Source: Diphasiastrum complanatum
Taxonomy: Eukaryota > Streptophyta > Lycopodiopsida > Lycopodiales > Lycopodiaceae
Assembly: GCA_029204225.1 (NCBI GenBank)
Contig: CM055098.1
Span: 50,157,134-50,221,133 of the forward strand
Length of the DNA: 64,000 bases
Reading direction: 5' to 3'
A program made the translations under genes and the position numbers. Below the pieces are notes generated by a model. The model was not told the origin of the DNA and did not search any database. It worked only from the letters and a program-made list of their open reading frames with translations. Of this stretch, positions 48,932 through 63,200 are shown piece after piece (within the stretch, counting starts at the first letter, position 1; each line of letters starts with the position of its first letter).

Positions 48932-51900
48932 TGGCATGGAACATTTTTCAGCTATGCCTACGCATAAGTTTGTGACTGAATATTAGGATATTATGGTTTG
49001 ATGGTTTCAATGGTTTTGAAACTTCCATTTATTTAGATCCTTAAGGAAGTCACGGACTTGTTTCTACTTGAGAAAGTCGGACTTATTTCGTCTTTGTAGT
49101 TTCCTGTCCTCCGAGATAATCGAAGAAATCCCAACAGTTGCAAAGATTGGACTCAAGAACTTTTGCTATTTTGTTGGAGGACATTCTTCCTGGGACAACC
49201 TTGAAAGTCAAAGGAACATTAAAAACTTATTCCTTATCAAGGGCCTTTCCAATTATTGGCTAGCAAAGTTGTTAAAGAAACATTAAATAGTTCAATAGTT
49301 ACAATGTCAACCATGGATTTTTTGGTCTACGTATTTACTCCATAAACTTTTGCTTCTTGAATTCTGAAAAACTTCAGTTTGAAGAGTATCACTTGGGAGT
49401 CCGTGCTGAAAGTTTTGAAATCGTCCCTAGATGCTACTGAATTTGGGGGCCAAGCCACCTGGGATGCATGCTACACAGTAAATTGTGTCGAAAAAAGTAT
49501 GTACTGCAATTTTGCAGCATTTTTTTATTGCTTGGCAACATTTTTCTGCTTTTCTCAGGGTAACAATTATGGATTTCCTAAGCCCTTAGCAATGTGTTGT
49601 ATAAGCAAAATCATGAATTTATCCCAGATGCATTATTGATATGTTAACTGAGAGTACTATAACAAGTAGTGCACCAGTCTGTCTTCTTTTTTCTGTAGAC
49701 TACAGATTCTTGAACCTCAACCAACTTGTCGTCAACTGCTACTGAAGTCAATTGAAGCTAGCTACCAGCAGGCCCTTCTTTTGCAAGATAGTTTGCCAGT
49801 CTCTTTTCTTTAGCCTCCCAAGAACAGCCGTCTAATTTTATAAAGCCAGATTTCCAACAGGGTTAGTTCTGTTGTGCCCACCTCTCAAGAGGAACTACTA
49901 CTTTGTCAGCATTCTGAAAAACACAAAACTCATATTCATGAAAGTGGTTTCTTAGTACAAATATGTCCTACAACAGTTAAGTTAGCAATGGATAACAAGC
50001 AGCTATGCAGGAGCACTTTCCAGGTTGAAGAAGCTTGTTGATAATCTGAAGTCTTGGGGAAAGCAAAGTGAAATTCAGGTCCCTAAATCCTAGATTCCTT
50101 CAGGTATGGCAGAACAAATATCCTAATGTAGGAGATACTTAGATTCCATTGATATGGATTTAAGGGTTCTAGCAATAAAGTCTGCAAGTGGCTGAAAGCT
50201 ACAATAAGGAAGAAAGTAGTTTAAGGGAGATGACCCTTACGGCACATGGCAGGGGCTGTAATCTTATCATAAATCTGAACTTTAGGGCTAGTAATGTTAT
50301 CTTACATTCCCCATTCGCACATGGCAGGTCTTCAGATCTCAAATCTGAAACTTAGGGGCTGCAATCGTACCTTGCAGCCACTTGAAGCAGTCCCTATCTA
50401 CGATTCAAACCCCAAAAGGCGAGCTGAGATTTGGAAAGAGTTCCCATGACTGTAAATTTTGAAAACATAGCTAATAAACAAGAAAATTTGATTAGATGTA
50501 CTGTTGAAGCACTGAAGGTATTTAAAAAAAAAAAATCTTTCTAGTTTGTCTTAATTGAGCAAAAGTTCAATCCAGAGAGTGCATTTGTGACAATTGACTA
50601 CAGATATTTACATTTTCTGATTGAAAGTCTTATGAGACAAAGGATCTAACATTGCTGCTTACCTGGAAGATCTAAAACGAGACATGCAGGCCTTGTGATC
50701 ATTGTTAAGAACTTTATTCATGTTACTTTTAAATATTGTGATTCTAGTGGTTAGTAGAAAATCCATCGAGGGAATGATTTATTAGAAGGATGACAGTAAT
50801 ACTCTTTTTATTGGAAGAATGAACACTATTACTTTTTTAGTCTCTAGAGCGAGTCACTTTTTCCAAGGCGATAATGAGTCTGGAGCGCAAATTATTGCAT
50901 TTGGTTTTGGAATGGCAGTTCCTAGGGTCATCAGTTATTGAGGAAGTCAACAGAGACAAGTGGGAAAGTTGTCATTAGATCTGATGAGATGAAAAGATCT
51001 ACCATTGAGACACAGGTTTATTGACATATAGTCAACTATTCATTCAATCATCATGTTAATCAGTCAGTGAAAATCGTGATGGTCCATAACATTAAACTAT
51101 AGTGGGTAAGAAATGAGAGATCAATCTGCTGAACTGGAAAAAACTTTACAATGACAATGATGCTATATTGGTCAGATAAGAATGATCTGTCACTAGTTGG
51201 GCCCATGGTTTGAATGTCGGGAGTTTGAGTGGACCTAAGGCCCAAACAGGGGAGGGAGTAGAATATCAAAAGTTTTAGAGAAGAGCTTTATCATTATCAA
51301 GTTTATGGAGACTTTTGCAATCCATGTATCTTGAGGTCATGAAAGAGGAGGAGAGTTTTGTGTTGCTTGAAGGATTTTGAGTTTTCAAGAGTGTCTTTGA
51401 GGAAAATTTTCAGGGGAGAAAAGGCAAATGTATAAGGGTTCATCGGCCCATATTGCAGTGGATTGTTTTGCTCGTTGAGATTTTGTCAAACAAGAAGGTA
51501 GCGTGGACGAGATAATTTCGCATCAATGATTTCTTTTTTATATATTTCCAAACATAATTGTTCCTATTATAGACATTGCGTCTCTTGGGCATAGGGGTGG
51601 ACGTGAGAGACACGGGAGCGAGCACAAAGAGCGGTGAACTTCAATTGTATGGACTTTGGCCAAAGGTTTGGAGAGAGTAAATAAGATAAAGTTAGTAGTG
51701 AAAGTCATGTCCAAGCCTATCGAAAACTCGATGTAAGAGTGAATGCTTCGTATGTGATAGAGAAGGCTGACTAGTAGAGGCTTGTAGAAGGGGAGACAAA
51801 ATGGGATGGTCAATCTCCGCTGAATGAGTACATTTTAAAGTGTCCTATAACTAGGAGCTTGTTGTCTTGGATAAAAGGAAAATAGGGTCTAAAGTCCAGC

Positions 51901-52190
51901 ATGGCAAAGAGCATATATGTTGTGAATGAAGAAAGAGAAGCTTGATTTTTTTTAGCTTGTGTGTGGGTCCATTGGACCAACGGATCAACAAGGAAGTTGA
52001 TGATTTTCCAATCAAACACGATGACTCCACCTCTGGTTTCTTGGCCAGGTTATGCAATATAGTTGATGCAAGAGCTAGTTTACTAAATCCACAATATTGT
52101 TCAAAGTTGCCCCTAGTCTTAGTTTCATGGAGGCATAATATAGAATCTATCTTACAATAATATGAATCAATCGCAACAATATGCTATTGA
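48932..52190. other. 3' flank of the hnRNP-like gene and intergenic, no gene
   Basis: The first few hundred bases are the probable 3' UTR. No coding frame in the remainder is supported by motif or codon continuity. Confidence 0.55.
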
Positions 52191-52198
52191 TTAACCAA

Positions 52199-52849
52199 AT
52201 GGTAACGCCTTAACTTAAGATAGGACTTTAGGCTAAAAATATTTATCTTAGTAATCTAATCTTAAATTGAGATCCAAGAGGGCCAATGAGGGAGTGGGGT
52301 CTCACTTTAAAGTGTCCTATTATATATCATTCAAACTCTATGTATTCTCATGCAAATAATGCCATTTGAAAATTTGTAGTCTTACATCATCAAGGCCTCT
52401 TCTTTCTTCTCTTCCTCCTCCAAGGGTGACATGATGGTTTTATCTGTTTGATTGATGGTGATTGTGATTTGAGTGATTTTGCTCTATTATAAGCCCAACG
52501 TATGTGGGTTGAAGCTCAAGGAGTGAAGCTTGTGTGTGTTTTCTTGTTATGAAAGATTATAAGGTTTCTTTTGATAATGGAAGTCATTGATGTGGATTGA
52601 GTTGGAGATCGCCTTTTTGTGTATGAAGAATGTCGAAGTTAGAATGTGTTTTTAAGGTTGCCTAAGAAGATATTAATGGTTCATGTAATGGTGGAAGAAA
52701 CTTTAAGGTGGTTAATACCATGAATGGTTAGTTTGATGATGAGAGCTCTAACTTAGCTCCTCATTGGATCAAACCTAACTATCCTTCAATGACAACAAAA
52801 GATACTATTCTTTGTATTCATTCCTTGGATTGAAAAGCATCCTTCTACA
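52199..52849 (+). repeat. Possible solo LTR with PBS-like end
   Basis: Begins TGGTAACGCC, ends ...TTCTACA, and is followed by TCTGGTGCCATCAACTGAG, which resembles a Gypsy-type PBS context. No second copy or internal domains were found. Confidence 0.3.
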
Positions 52850-53329
52850 TCTGGTGCCATCAACTGAGCTATTAGTTTTTTCGTTTCACTTAGTGTTTTC
52901 TTGATAGGTTATTTTGATTTGCTTCATAAATCAAATCGTTTGTTGTTTGTAAGCGATTTGGATTATGATTGATAGCATGGTTTTGGTTTTTTAACATTAT
53001 GGATTAAATGAATTATTTGGAGTGGAAGGATTGCTAAAACCTTGTAAAAACTCAAAAACAAGTGCCTCCACATCTTGCCACAATAGTTTATAGATACTCA
53101 CATCGTACTTGCTTGGGCCTATTCTCACGTTACTTGCACGTTAACTTTTTTTCAATATTCCTACTCCCCACCCCTATCAAAATGCACTCAAAACAATAAA
53201 ATTTTTAAAAGATCGTACTCACATTATACTTCCTTACTAATCTTGGAAAGATTCATACTCACCATCCATACAATTGCCATAAACTGTTGAAATACATTAG
53301 AAAACCTTAGTCACATGATATTCGCAGCC

Positions 53330-53753
53330 TTCTAGCAAGCGAACAATGGCCTATTAGCACCATACTTGTTAGGTGCTCACATAAAGAGATGAACATAGAA
53401 TCAAAAGAGGAAATTTCTCCACATAGAAAGAGAACTGCAAGATAGCTTCTCCACAATGGTATAGCTATTCATAGCAGCCATAGTGCCATTTGTCCACTTG
53501 CCCTAAACTAGCATTAAAATAATAACTTCTAGGTACGTCATCAAAAACCTAGTTTTTAGTGACTAAATGCACTGTATCTATATTAGCCAATTAGAATGGG
53601 TCTAAATCCAACCTCATCCACAAATCTACTTGCCAAAAATAGTACAAACACTATTTAGGCCTTTCTTGACATAAATAAATCTATCTCTACATTGAAATTC
53701 CATGGTCTCAAAATTGCCAAAATAACTCAACTAAACTAGTTGAATTTTTCACA
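53330..53753 (-). repeat. Copia LTR related to 29.6-31.3 kb
   Basis: Covers both partial LTRs at 29575-29712 and 30985-31304 and ends CACA beside a TTTGCTCTTC stretch, like the purine-tract complement there. Left border uncertain. No coding remnant is visible next to it. Confidence 0.65.
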
Positions 53754-54452
53754 GTTTGCTCTTCTATAAGGGTTAACTATCAACTCCATCTAGGATTGAA
53801 TTTGGATCCACATGGCCAAGAGTGACTTTGCTTTCAATCGATCATACAAATGATCTTCATAAAACTAATAATGGATCGGTTTGTTTATGAGCATTAGGAT
53901 TGTCCATCATTAGGTATTGCTATCTAAGTCCCTAATCTAGGAAACGCATCCACTTGGTGATTGGATTAGGTGTGTCACATGCATTGTCACCAAAATCCCT
54001 CAAAATTCTTTTTTCTCATAGAAATCTCACTAAGCTGTAAAAATGAATTTTCAAAAAAATGGGAAGGTTTGAACATTTTTCAAAGAGCCACCTTAGGGCT
54101 CTCGCACTCAGTATACTCATAAAGTTCTAAGTTGAAAAACCAGCCCTTGGTGGCATCCAACAAGGTCATATTGAATAATCATAATTTTTCTTTAGGGGTG
54201 TGTTCTCATTGTATACCTTGCTCATAGGCTTCCTCGTGAATATTTTGAATGAACCTAAAAAGGTTGGTCATACCATCATGATTTGGTAGATCTATCATGG
54301 CACTCATTTTAAAATCAACACAAAATTTTTGCGTAAACATAAATACATTGGATTAGTGTCATGATTAGCCATTGCCTCAGGTTTGGGTAACTAAAACACG
54401 GGAAGTACTACTATGGTTTTCAACGAAGATTTGGGAGAACCAAGTGTCGGGG

Positions 54453-55031
54453 TGTTATACTTGTGAACTATATGGCTTTATTGTAAGAGTGTCGAAGTTT
54501 GTAATTGCTAGTAGAATCTATAGATTAATACAATAGAATTGTACCATCACAAAATAATCAAGTCAAAACCATTCTGCTATGAAATGGCCTACAAACTTTA
54601 CTAGAGGTAGTTGACTATTAATCTATGCTCAATCAGCAAGTACAAAGGGACCCCCCCACACATGTGAGAGCATAACTTGAATATAAAATATATGGTACTC
54701 GCCAAGGTATAGGAGCTAACCAACTTGTTCTCATGATAGCCAAGCAAGTAGCAAGTACAAATCATGATATCTTGAGTTCTAGTGTATAGAATGTGAATTT
54801 TCTTGTTGTACTTGAATCCACACGTGTGAAATATTGTTTGATGATGCTTTTGTATGGACAGGGACAATAACATATCCAATCTTAGTGTTTATAATCAGAT
54901 CTACATGAATTTTGCAATTCTAGCATGGTAGATGTATGATTTCTAGCTTGTGAATGATTCTAGATGTGCATCCGAATTTAGCCAAGATCTTGTTGATCCA
55001 TTAAGCGTGTTTTGGATCTGAATTTCTCACA
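54453..55031 (+). repeat. Probable 5' LTR of a Copia remnant
   Basis: TGTTATAC...CTCACA followed by TGATATCAGATC (55032-55043), a PBS with two mismatches to the initiator Met-tRNA type. Gag starts 590 bases further on. Confidence 0.45.
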
Positions 55032-55618
55032 TGATATCAGATCAGGTTGAAGTCTAAAGATGGTGGATTTTCCAAATCCAGAGGTGGATTTGAGGGTGCC
55101 ATAAATTCTATTGTGAATTGGAGTGGCTTCTAGCTCAAATCAAGCATTTTCAAGTGTAGGAAGTGGATGTTTGAGATCCTAGCATCATATTAGGTCAAAT
55201 CACTGGGAGTAGGCCGATTTTTTAATCCACTTACTGGAATTTGGAGACAAAAGTTGCTCATGATTGTGGATGTTGAATTCTATTAGTAGATGTATCAAGA
55301 TGCTAGATTTTGCTTGATTCAATATTTTTCATTTTTGAGAAAATCCTAAATTTGATATGATCTCTTGATTTTGAAGTTGTTGGATTTTTCAAGAGTGTGT
55401 TCAATCTTAGGAGTGTGCAAAATTTCATTATATTGTGGTTAGATCAACTGTGATCAAGATGTCAACAATTCTATTTGCTAGATTTGCTAGAAGAGAGAAA
55501 AGGAGAGGCTAGATTATTTCCAAATCTTTGTGTTTTCTTCTTGTCATCATTTGTTGATTTTCAATAGAGTGCTAAGTGCATTGGAACAAGTTCAAAGAAG
55601 AAGATCAATCATTGCAAC

Positions 55619-56700
55619 ATGGCAACCTCAAGTGGCTTCATGTTGGAAAGCAATGATAGGCTTACCTCAAGCAACTATTCAACTTGGAAGGTGAGGATGG
55701 AGTATTTGCTAGAGATGAATGAGTTGATGGATATTGTTATAGGTGTGAAGGAGAGACCTTTGGCACCTCAAGAGCAAGTGATGTATGATAGGAGGGCAAA
55801 GAAAGCTCTTCATGTGAGCAGGATGAATGTGACTAATGAACTTCTCAAGGAAGTTGGTAAGTGCACAACATCTAGTGAAGCTTGGGAAACCTTGAAGAAG
55901 GTTTATGAGTCCAAGTCTATATCTAGGGTTCTAACCGTAAGGAGGAAATTTTTTCGAAATTTTCAAAAAGGATGAAAGTTTTCATGCTTTTGTTTTAAAT
56001 GTTAAAGCTTTGAATGATGAATTGGCATGTATTGGTGAAAGCATTAAGGATGTGGAGCCTGTTCAAGTTGTTCTTAATGGCTTATTGGGTGATCATGCTA
56101 ACTTGGTGCAAAGTTTTGCTATTCAAAGACATTGCCAAGTATGAAGGACTTGCAAGAGGTCTTGGTGCCTAAAGAGTTTAGACTCCAAGCAAAAGGAGGA
56201 TAATCTTCTACATCTCAAGTTGGAGAGGAGGAGGCTATGTTCTCAAAAGGCAAGTTCAAGGTGGCAAAGGCAAAAGCAAGTGGTCTAAAGAGCAAGATCA
56301 AGGCAAGCCTTCTACTTTTGTTGGCAAGAAGAAAGATAGATCTAAGCTAAAATATTTCTATTGTGGAGTCAAGGGACATTTTGCTAGTGATTGCTTCAAG
56401 AACAAAGGAGATCAAGGTGAGAAGCAAAGCATTCTAACTCTTGATGAAGATGGTGTTGATGAACTAATTTCAAATGATACTTTTGTTATGTCATCATGCT
56501 TGTTGGCTAATCATGGAGATATTGATCCTTGTGGATTGATAGTGGAGTTACATCACATATGACATTATATAAGGAGTATTATTCATCATTGATGGCATTT
56601 GAAGGTAACAAGAATGTGATCTACATGGTTAATGATGGTGAGCATGATCTTCTCCCAAGAGTGGATGATCCAGTGAATGATCAATTTTTGTCAAAAGATG
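55619..56700 (+). pseudogene. Ty1/copia gag-protease remnant
   Basis: ATG at 55619 opens gag (LTSSNYSTWKVRMEYLLE, EAWETLKKVYESKSISRV), frameshifted at about 55970, continuing KDESFHAFVLNVKALNDEL, a Lys-rich part, a zinc knuckle whose first Cys is lost (YFYCGVKGHFASDC, near 56350), and a protease start reading IDSGVTSHMTLY after another frameshift. It ends near 56690, where unrelated sequence begins. Confidence 0.85.
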
Positions 56701-56901
56701 GCCGTTGATCAAGTTCATAGAAATGAAGTTGATCTTCCTAGCGAAGATGAGTTTCAAAGAATTCGAAATCGACTTCGCTTTTTGAAGCTTTCTGTATATA
56801 CTCCAAGCTCTCTGACTTCGAGAGGAGGCCACAATATTGATAGTGAGACAATCACAAGTGAAGACCAATTAGATCATCACATTTTCCATTCATCACTGTA
56901 A
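56677..56901 (+). other. Open stretch of unknown origin
   Basis: About 70 residues, hydrophilic (EVDLPSEDEFQRIRNRLRF, then Ser/Thr-rich), no known domain. It begins inside the protease remnant, so it may be chance, or part of the gene-like block to its right. Confidence 0.2.
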
Positions 56902-58140
56902 GACTAACTCTCTCCATTTTTTGTCCCTTTATAATTTCAGACTTATCTAATCTAAGGACAACTACTAGCTTGGTATTGATGATACTCTCATTTGTAATAC
57001 CATAAAATCCTATTATGAATGCTAGCAACTGATTAATATCAATAAACATATTGTTGGAATTGTCATAAGCTAGACTTTCTCCTTTCGAGCAATACACTTC
57101 ATTGATATGAAATAAAGTACCCACTATTTTTGGCATGCCGTGGTTTAACATGTCTCTTTTTTTTATTAAGATGCAATGGCCGTGGGATCGAAAACTGTTT
57201 TACACCAACTTGTGCAAATGCTTCTTTTATCATCTTGAACATTGTTGCATATGGGGATACTAGAAAAATCACATGTACCTTGAACTAATGTAATGTCCAA
57301 TATTTTTCCAACTTCATTCATAATGCTATCAGTAATTGAAGTCTTAATTTTTTTCATTTTGTTGTTGCTTAACATTGACTTCAGAGACTTAGTAGTTAAA
57401 AAAGAACCTATTAATGATTTTTGAATGAAAATCTCATCGACTAAGTGGTCTTCAGCAACCAATGTAGATCTGCATAGCAAATATCATGTTTTGAAATAGT
57501 TAGTAAGGATTTGGACAGACAGTCTCAATCATTGCTAAAATTCAAGGAAGTGGTAACAAACAAAAAACTACTATCAAAAAGCTCAAACACTATCAGTGCA
57601 AATACGATAAAACTTACTTGAATGCACGTCCTTTTTTTTCGATAACCTCCTTTGGATGAAAGCTCACAAATATCCCTTGTTACCAATCTCTTTCTCTTGT
57701 TACTTTTTGCCTTTTAATTAAGCAAATACATGTCTTTTATCAGAGACAAATACGAGGCATGCATGGTTTGAAATGCCATTTTCAACTCATCATTACTAGT
57801 AGTAAAATCATGTAAAGAAGACTAATATTTGAATCTCCTTCTTGAATATCTCATTTTCCTCCAAACAATTTTTCAACTTCATAGTTTCTTCTTGACTTTT
57901 CCTTGATATTTTATTATATTCCTCATCTAAAAAATGTATTTTTTGCATTGAATTTGCATTACCATAGGCTCTCAAATTCTCACAGTAAACCAAAAGACCA
58001 TTTTTTCGATGACACATATAAATTGAGTTACTTAGGATGTTGCCTTGAATCTGGATCAATAGGATACAATGTTTCTGATGACCATAAATCTAAATGTTTT
58101 AGCTTTTCCTCCTTGTAATGGATCATATCAAAAGCTAATA
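56852..58140 (-). pseudogene. Unrecognised gene-like block, multiple exon-like pieces
   Basis: Minus-strand pieces read as ordinary protein, not TE. They are a coiled-coil-like part (DEEYNKISRKSQEETMKLKN, 57808-58000), SFHPKEVIEKKGRAFK (near 57615-57665) ending at a GTAAGT donor-like site, and STLVAEDHLVDEIFIQKSLI after a TGCAG acceptor-like site (57166-57474). A last piece is LVVVLRLDKSEIIKGQKMER...LTVMNGKCDDLIGLHL (56852-57151). Frame breaks without clear splice sites also occur, so it may be a broken gene or a captured fragment. It lies between two Copia fragments. I do not recognise the family; the last piece has an OB-fold feel, which is a guess. Confidence 0.35.
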
Positions 58141-58539
58141 ATTTAGATTATTTTGAATTCCTACTCTAAGCGGAGCATACTCTACAGATCTACGTGAAGA
58201 TGATAAAGCTTAGACGTTAGCTAAAATAGCAAAAATAATAATACCAAAGAGAAACAATAACGACGCTGGAGATGGCGCTAAACACCCGGGAGATGGAGAT
58301 GGTAGACTCCCATATTTATAAAATGCCATAGTTCATGTATTTTTTGAACTTTTGAATGTCCCGAATATTGGGAGTCGACTTCTCAGAAATCACATTTATA
58401 AGCACCAGTGACGTTTGATGTGACACTCATAAAGTACATGGCATGCGCATCTAAAGACGTGTGGGCAGGTGCATAAAGAAGCTCAAAAATGATATTTTGA
58501 TCTTTTTGGGCCCTCTTAGGACCCATATTTTCTCTAATG

Positions 58540-58945
58540 TTGGAACATCCTCCACTTGAAGTAGCATGCAATAGAGATGATAATTCTTATAGTCACCATC
58601 TTTGCAACGGGTGCAAAGGTGCCTTCATAGTCAAGGCCTTGGATTTGAGCATATCCTTTTGCACATAGCCTTGCTTTGAGCTTGCTAATAGAACCATCAT
58701 GGTTGTAGTTGATTCTAAACACCCACTTGCATCTAATAATATGCTTGTTGATTGGTGGATCCACTAGCTCCCAAGTGTTGTTGATGATCAAGGCATCATA
58801 CTCCTTTGCCATAGCTTCATACCACTCCTTTGATTGGAGTGCATCTTGGACACTTCTAGGCTCTTTATGAGAGAAAAGAAATGCATAATTGGTGGATCCA
58901 TCATCCACTTGCTTGCCTTTTTCATCATAAGAGAGCTTCTCGGGC

Positions 58946-59026
<81 letters not shown>

Positions 59027-59463
59027 GGATCTTCTAGGTGTGATTGCTTGAAGGTGCTCCCCCTCAAGCCTCGACCTCATCATATCTTGGTTGTCTTCAA
59101 TATTGATAATAGAAGATGCATCATGAGATGCTTTGATCTCGGCTCCATCCAAAATGATTTTTTGGTCTTCAAGAAAAATCACATCTCTACTTTCATAACC
59201 TTGTTTGTAGAGAGTATACATACTCTATAAGCTTTCTTTGTAGATGAATATCCAACCATAACTCCTTTGATTGAGCTAGGATCATCTTTCTTCCTAGTCT
59301 CCAAAGGAACATGAACAAAGCAAATACATCCAAAGATTCTAAGTTGATAAACCTTAGGCTTCTCTTTATGCAACATCATAAAGTGTCTTTCCTGAAGAGC
59401 AAGATGAGGAAGTCTATTGCAAAGATAATGGCATATGTGATTGCCTCTGTGAAAAATTGTCAA
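58540..59463 (-). pseudogene. Ty1/copia integrase end-RT start remnant
   Basis: Minus strand: integrase C-terminus (YQLRIFGCICFVHVPLETRKK, VGYSSTKKAYRV), ESRDVIFLED, a linker holding a (GA)n expansion, then RT (DALQSKEWYEAMAKEYDAL, CKWVFRINYNHDGSI, ARLCAKGYAQ, GTFAPVAKMVTIR). It stops at KWRMFQ (58540), before the active site. Confidence 0.88.
58950..59023. repeat. (CT)n microsatellite inside a Copia linker
   Basis: About 37 units, reading (GA)n, Arg-Glu, on the minus strand, within the integrase-RT linker of the remnant. Confidence 0.97.
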
Positions 59464-60220
59464 AAATCTGCCTTGGTTATTTTATGATTTTATGTTTATG
59501 AGTACATTTCACATGTGTGGAGCATGTTCACACATGTGTAAAATATTTAGAATTAGTTTATAATGTTGACTTTAGGGGTGTCATAAAGATTGCTAGTCAA
59601 GCATCTTGGTGTCACTAGGTGATAGGGCCAATTTTGGCTTTAGAGGTCAAATGGTCAAGTACACATGTTTTGTCATGATTTGGCCAAAATTCAATTGTGA
59701 TATAACTCAAAGCTAGTTAGGTTGCTTACACATGCCAAGTTTAGGTTTGATGAGTGGTGCACCCTATGTGGTGGCAAAAGTCAAAGGGTCCAATCATAAG
59801 AGAGAGATGTGTTGGAAGGGTTTAATCAAAAGTGAGGGATGTTGCATCACACATCCAATGAGAGGCTATGTTTAAGGGTTCCAATAGGAATTAAGCTTGG
59901 ATCTCCACGAGTTTCTATTGTACTTTCATTCCCTTCATTAAAGTGTGAGAGATCTATGAGTTTTTTGAGTCAATTTGGAGATAAACCAATTTTGCTTGTA
60001 TTGCTTTTTCTCTCTAGATGAGCCATATTTTCATTGGCAGAACAAAATTGCAACTCGTGCCGAGGCAAGATCCATGAAAAATAACAGCACACTTTAGTGC
60101 TTGCTGTTGTTCATAGAAGAGGGGATGGGGGGTAACGATAGCTTCACAGGGAAAATTGCTTTTCAAGTTCAATTTGAAATATGAACTTCATTCAAGTAGA
60201 GCTATGAATTGTGGAACCTC
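59464..60220. other. Intergenic and probable 3' UTR of the SAP-domain gene
   Basis: No gene seen. The right part adjoins the stop codon at 60221. Confidence 0.5.
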
Positions 60221-63200
60221 TTACCTCAAGTTAAATCTACCCATTTGCCTCTCGATATGCCTCTCGCAACTTTTGCCACTTTCTTTGCAGCAGTGATAAC
60301 ATAATCTGGAAGTACATTGTCTTGCTGCTGGGTTTCGACAAGAAGGGCAAACTAATTCTGCACCCACAAGACTAATACTACTACTACTACTGGCTTGGAT
60401 CGGATGTAGCACATTCTGCACTGTATAAGACTGGAAAAGAACATTTGGAGTACTGCCTTTCAGTGTATTATATGCAGAAAGAGCAGTTGGACCAAAGTGC
60501 AAAGCTCCTGTTTCATTGCCATTGCATATAAAAGATCTTTGTGAGCATGCCTGCTCAGCAGCTTTTTCTTTCAGTAGGTAACTTATTTTGCTTCTAGTGT
60601 CTTCAATCACTCCGTTAGTTATTGGCTTTAGTGCAGGCCGTGAGGTAAAACCTACAATGCAGACCACATAAACTTTCAATCAGGTGATATAGGATAGGAA
60701 ACTCACAACTTTAATCTTTGATACTGCAGACAGGGAAGCCGAAAAGTTGTCACAAGATGTAAATTGGAAAATCAGATGAGTTAGAATCATGTTAAGAATT
60801 CTTCAAATATAATAATACAGTAAGAATCTCTTCCACCAACTACACAAACAACAATTCCTACTCACAATTCAAGAAGAAAGCTTAAGGAGCAGGCCTTTTG
60901 CAAACCTGTTTTTGCTGCAGCTCGCATAGCTCGTGCAACATTGCCTCTGGCATGCTTTTCATCTAAGATTGCTTTTCGTTCAGCTTCATTTACCCAAGGC
61001 TGGTGCAAACCCTAGGTCCAGTAAGCAGGTGCACACAAAATCATTCAATCTCATACCCTCAACACAGTAAGGATATTAATGACACTCACCTTGCGATAAG
61101 TCTCAAGGCGGTAAAGGTTTCGACCCTTCACAAGAAGTGGATGCATGGGCGGCAATTTCTTGGGGCCACAGCTCCAAAGAATCTCAATCTGAAGGCATAT
61201 TCAACCAACAAATTTTCGCTAAAACTAAGAGATCATTCTTAGCCTTGAATATATTTATTTTTTGAAGGTGGTCCTTTAGAAACAGATCATACATCCATAA
61301 CCAGATTCAAACTTTTTAACCACAAAAGGAATGTTTGCTTCTTTCAGTAATCTCAGATAGACAGAGTTGAGCAAAAAAATTCAGGACACAAATCTTTGAT
61401 GCAAACAGAGCATGTGTAAGTTCGAAAGTCAAAAACATCAATGATATCATCAGCAGCAGTAGAACTTGGATAAATAAGGATTCACAGACTTCGATTCTTA
61501 TAATACAGAATCGAATGTTTCACAACTTACTGTGAATGTATGTTGTTGTTTTGCTGCACCGTAACTTTCTTTTACAACTCGACCTGCCACAAGACGTTTC
61601 CCAAGACACGTGCCTCGAGCACTTCTTGATGCTATATCAAACCTGATGAAAAGTGAAACGTTCAGTCCATAGGGCATGATAGGAGTGATGAAAACAGCAT
61701 TAACTGTTATGCAACCAAGATACCAAACATAATTCCTAGGCATCTCGACATTCAAAACAGCAATAGATTGTGCATAGGACTTACTTTTCATATACTTTCT
61801 GTTCAAACAATATTACATCTCCTTGGCAAACGTCACCTGGATAAGAATATCAAGAACTTCGAAACTATCGGTGCCCAAAGTGAAGTTTATCATCAACAAA
61901 GCTCAACGACAGCAATTCCAATCAATCTGAGTGGTCTTTAGCTGTGAGCAATATTTTCTTGTCCATTTACTTACCAGTACACTTGATTGAAAAATCTGAT
62001 CTCTTGTATTTTGCTTCACCTTGACCATTTTTTATGCTGCATAGGGCAGTTCCATCCAGTTTAATGACAGGAGATTGCTCACATCAAGTTAGTTTGAAAC
62101 TTTCTACTAGACTTTCTAAGCTTTTATGCAACATTACGTCAGTGACTTACTCCAGGTGCTCTTGGATTCGATCAAGAAGCACAGCTTTTACACCAGTGAG
62201 CCTCAGACCATATTTTCTGAGATAAGCCTTGTAATGATCTAGTTTCAGCTTCTTCAAATCCCCAGCTTCTACATGCATAAATAGTCAAAGACCAAGGAAA
62301 TTTTGTTTTGTGTTTGCTGCGAAATAATTTATAGCTAGATGATATCAAAGCTCGGGTTGGAGACTTAAATCCGAAGATGAAAACTACACCAGCAGGAACT
62401 AGAGGCTTTACCACAGGAAGATTAACTTGCTGTTAAATAGAGATAGCATGGTGCATTAGAATGGTTCTAAAATGGTACTTCAATACAGCAGAGAAAAACA
62501 TATCCCTGGACTATTTTAAAATGGCATAGATATCATATAAGCATAAGACTTCTGAATACAGCCTAAAGGGAGGCATTGTGGGTGATAGACATTCTAAAAG
62601 GTCTAACTATTCTCTTGAGTACTGTGTTATTTGTTACAACTTTCATGACGCTTAATAAAGAGGAAATAGCATGGACGGAGCCATACCTGCAATGACAGAA
62701 GATAATTCAGACCATAAGACTTGGTCTACTGCGGAGCATTTTTTCTGTCTGTGGTTTCGAGAGTCACACGCGTCGCTCTCATTTTCACTGTCCTCGAACG
62801 GGCCATCTTCATAATCGCTTCCGCTGCTATATGATGGTCCAAAATACCCCACTAGATAAGAAATACTTTCTCAATCTCGCACTTTGGAGAAAATTCAAGC
62901 ATTTACGTGAACAAAGAAGAAGATAAGAATCAATAAAGTGTATAATCTAAACATTTACAAAGGAATGTCTGTTAAATCTGCCACGGACTGCCTGGCATGG
63001 CAAAGTGGATACAACTACCTAAGAACAATTGCTTGCTCCTAGACTATACATGAACGCATCCATCATATTTACTCAGTCGTGTCTACAATTAGGATTTAAG
63101 CGCCCATATGAAATAGGCAAAGAAACCACAAATTAATAAAGCCTTTAATCTACAGATCTACATAGAAATTCCTTTCAGCTCTACAGTGCATTGCAAAGTG

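Noticed and set aside
49379-49639. 86-residue open frame past the hnRNP-like gene
   Set aside because: No motif, no splice context, ordinary composition for non-coding DNA.
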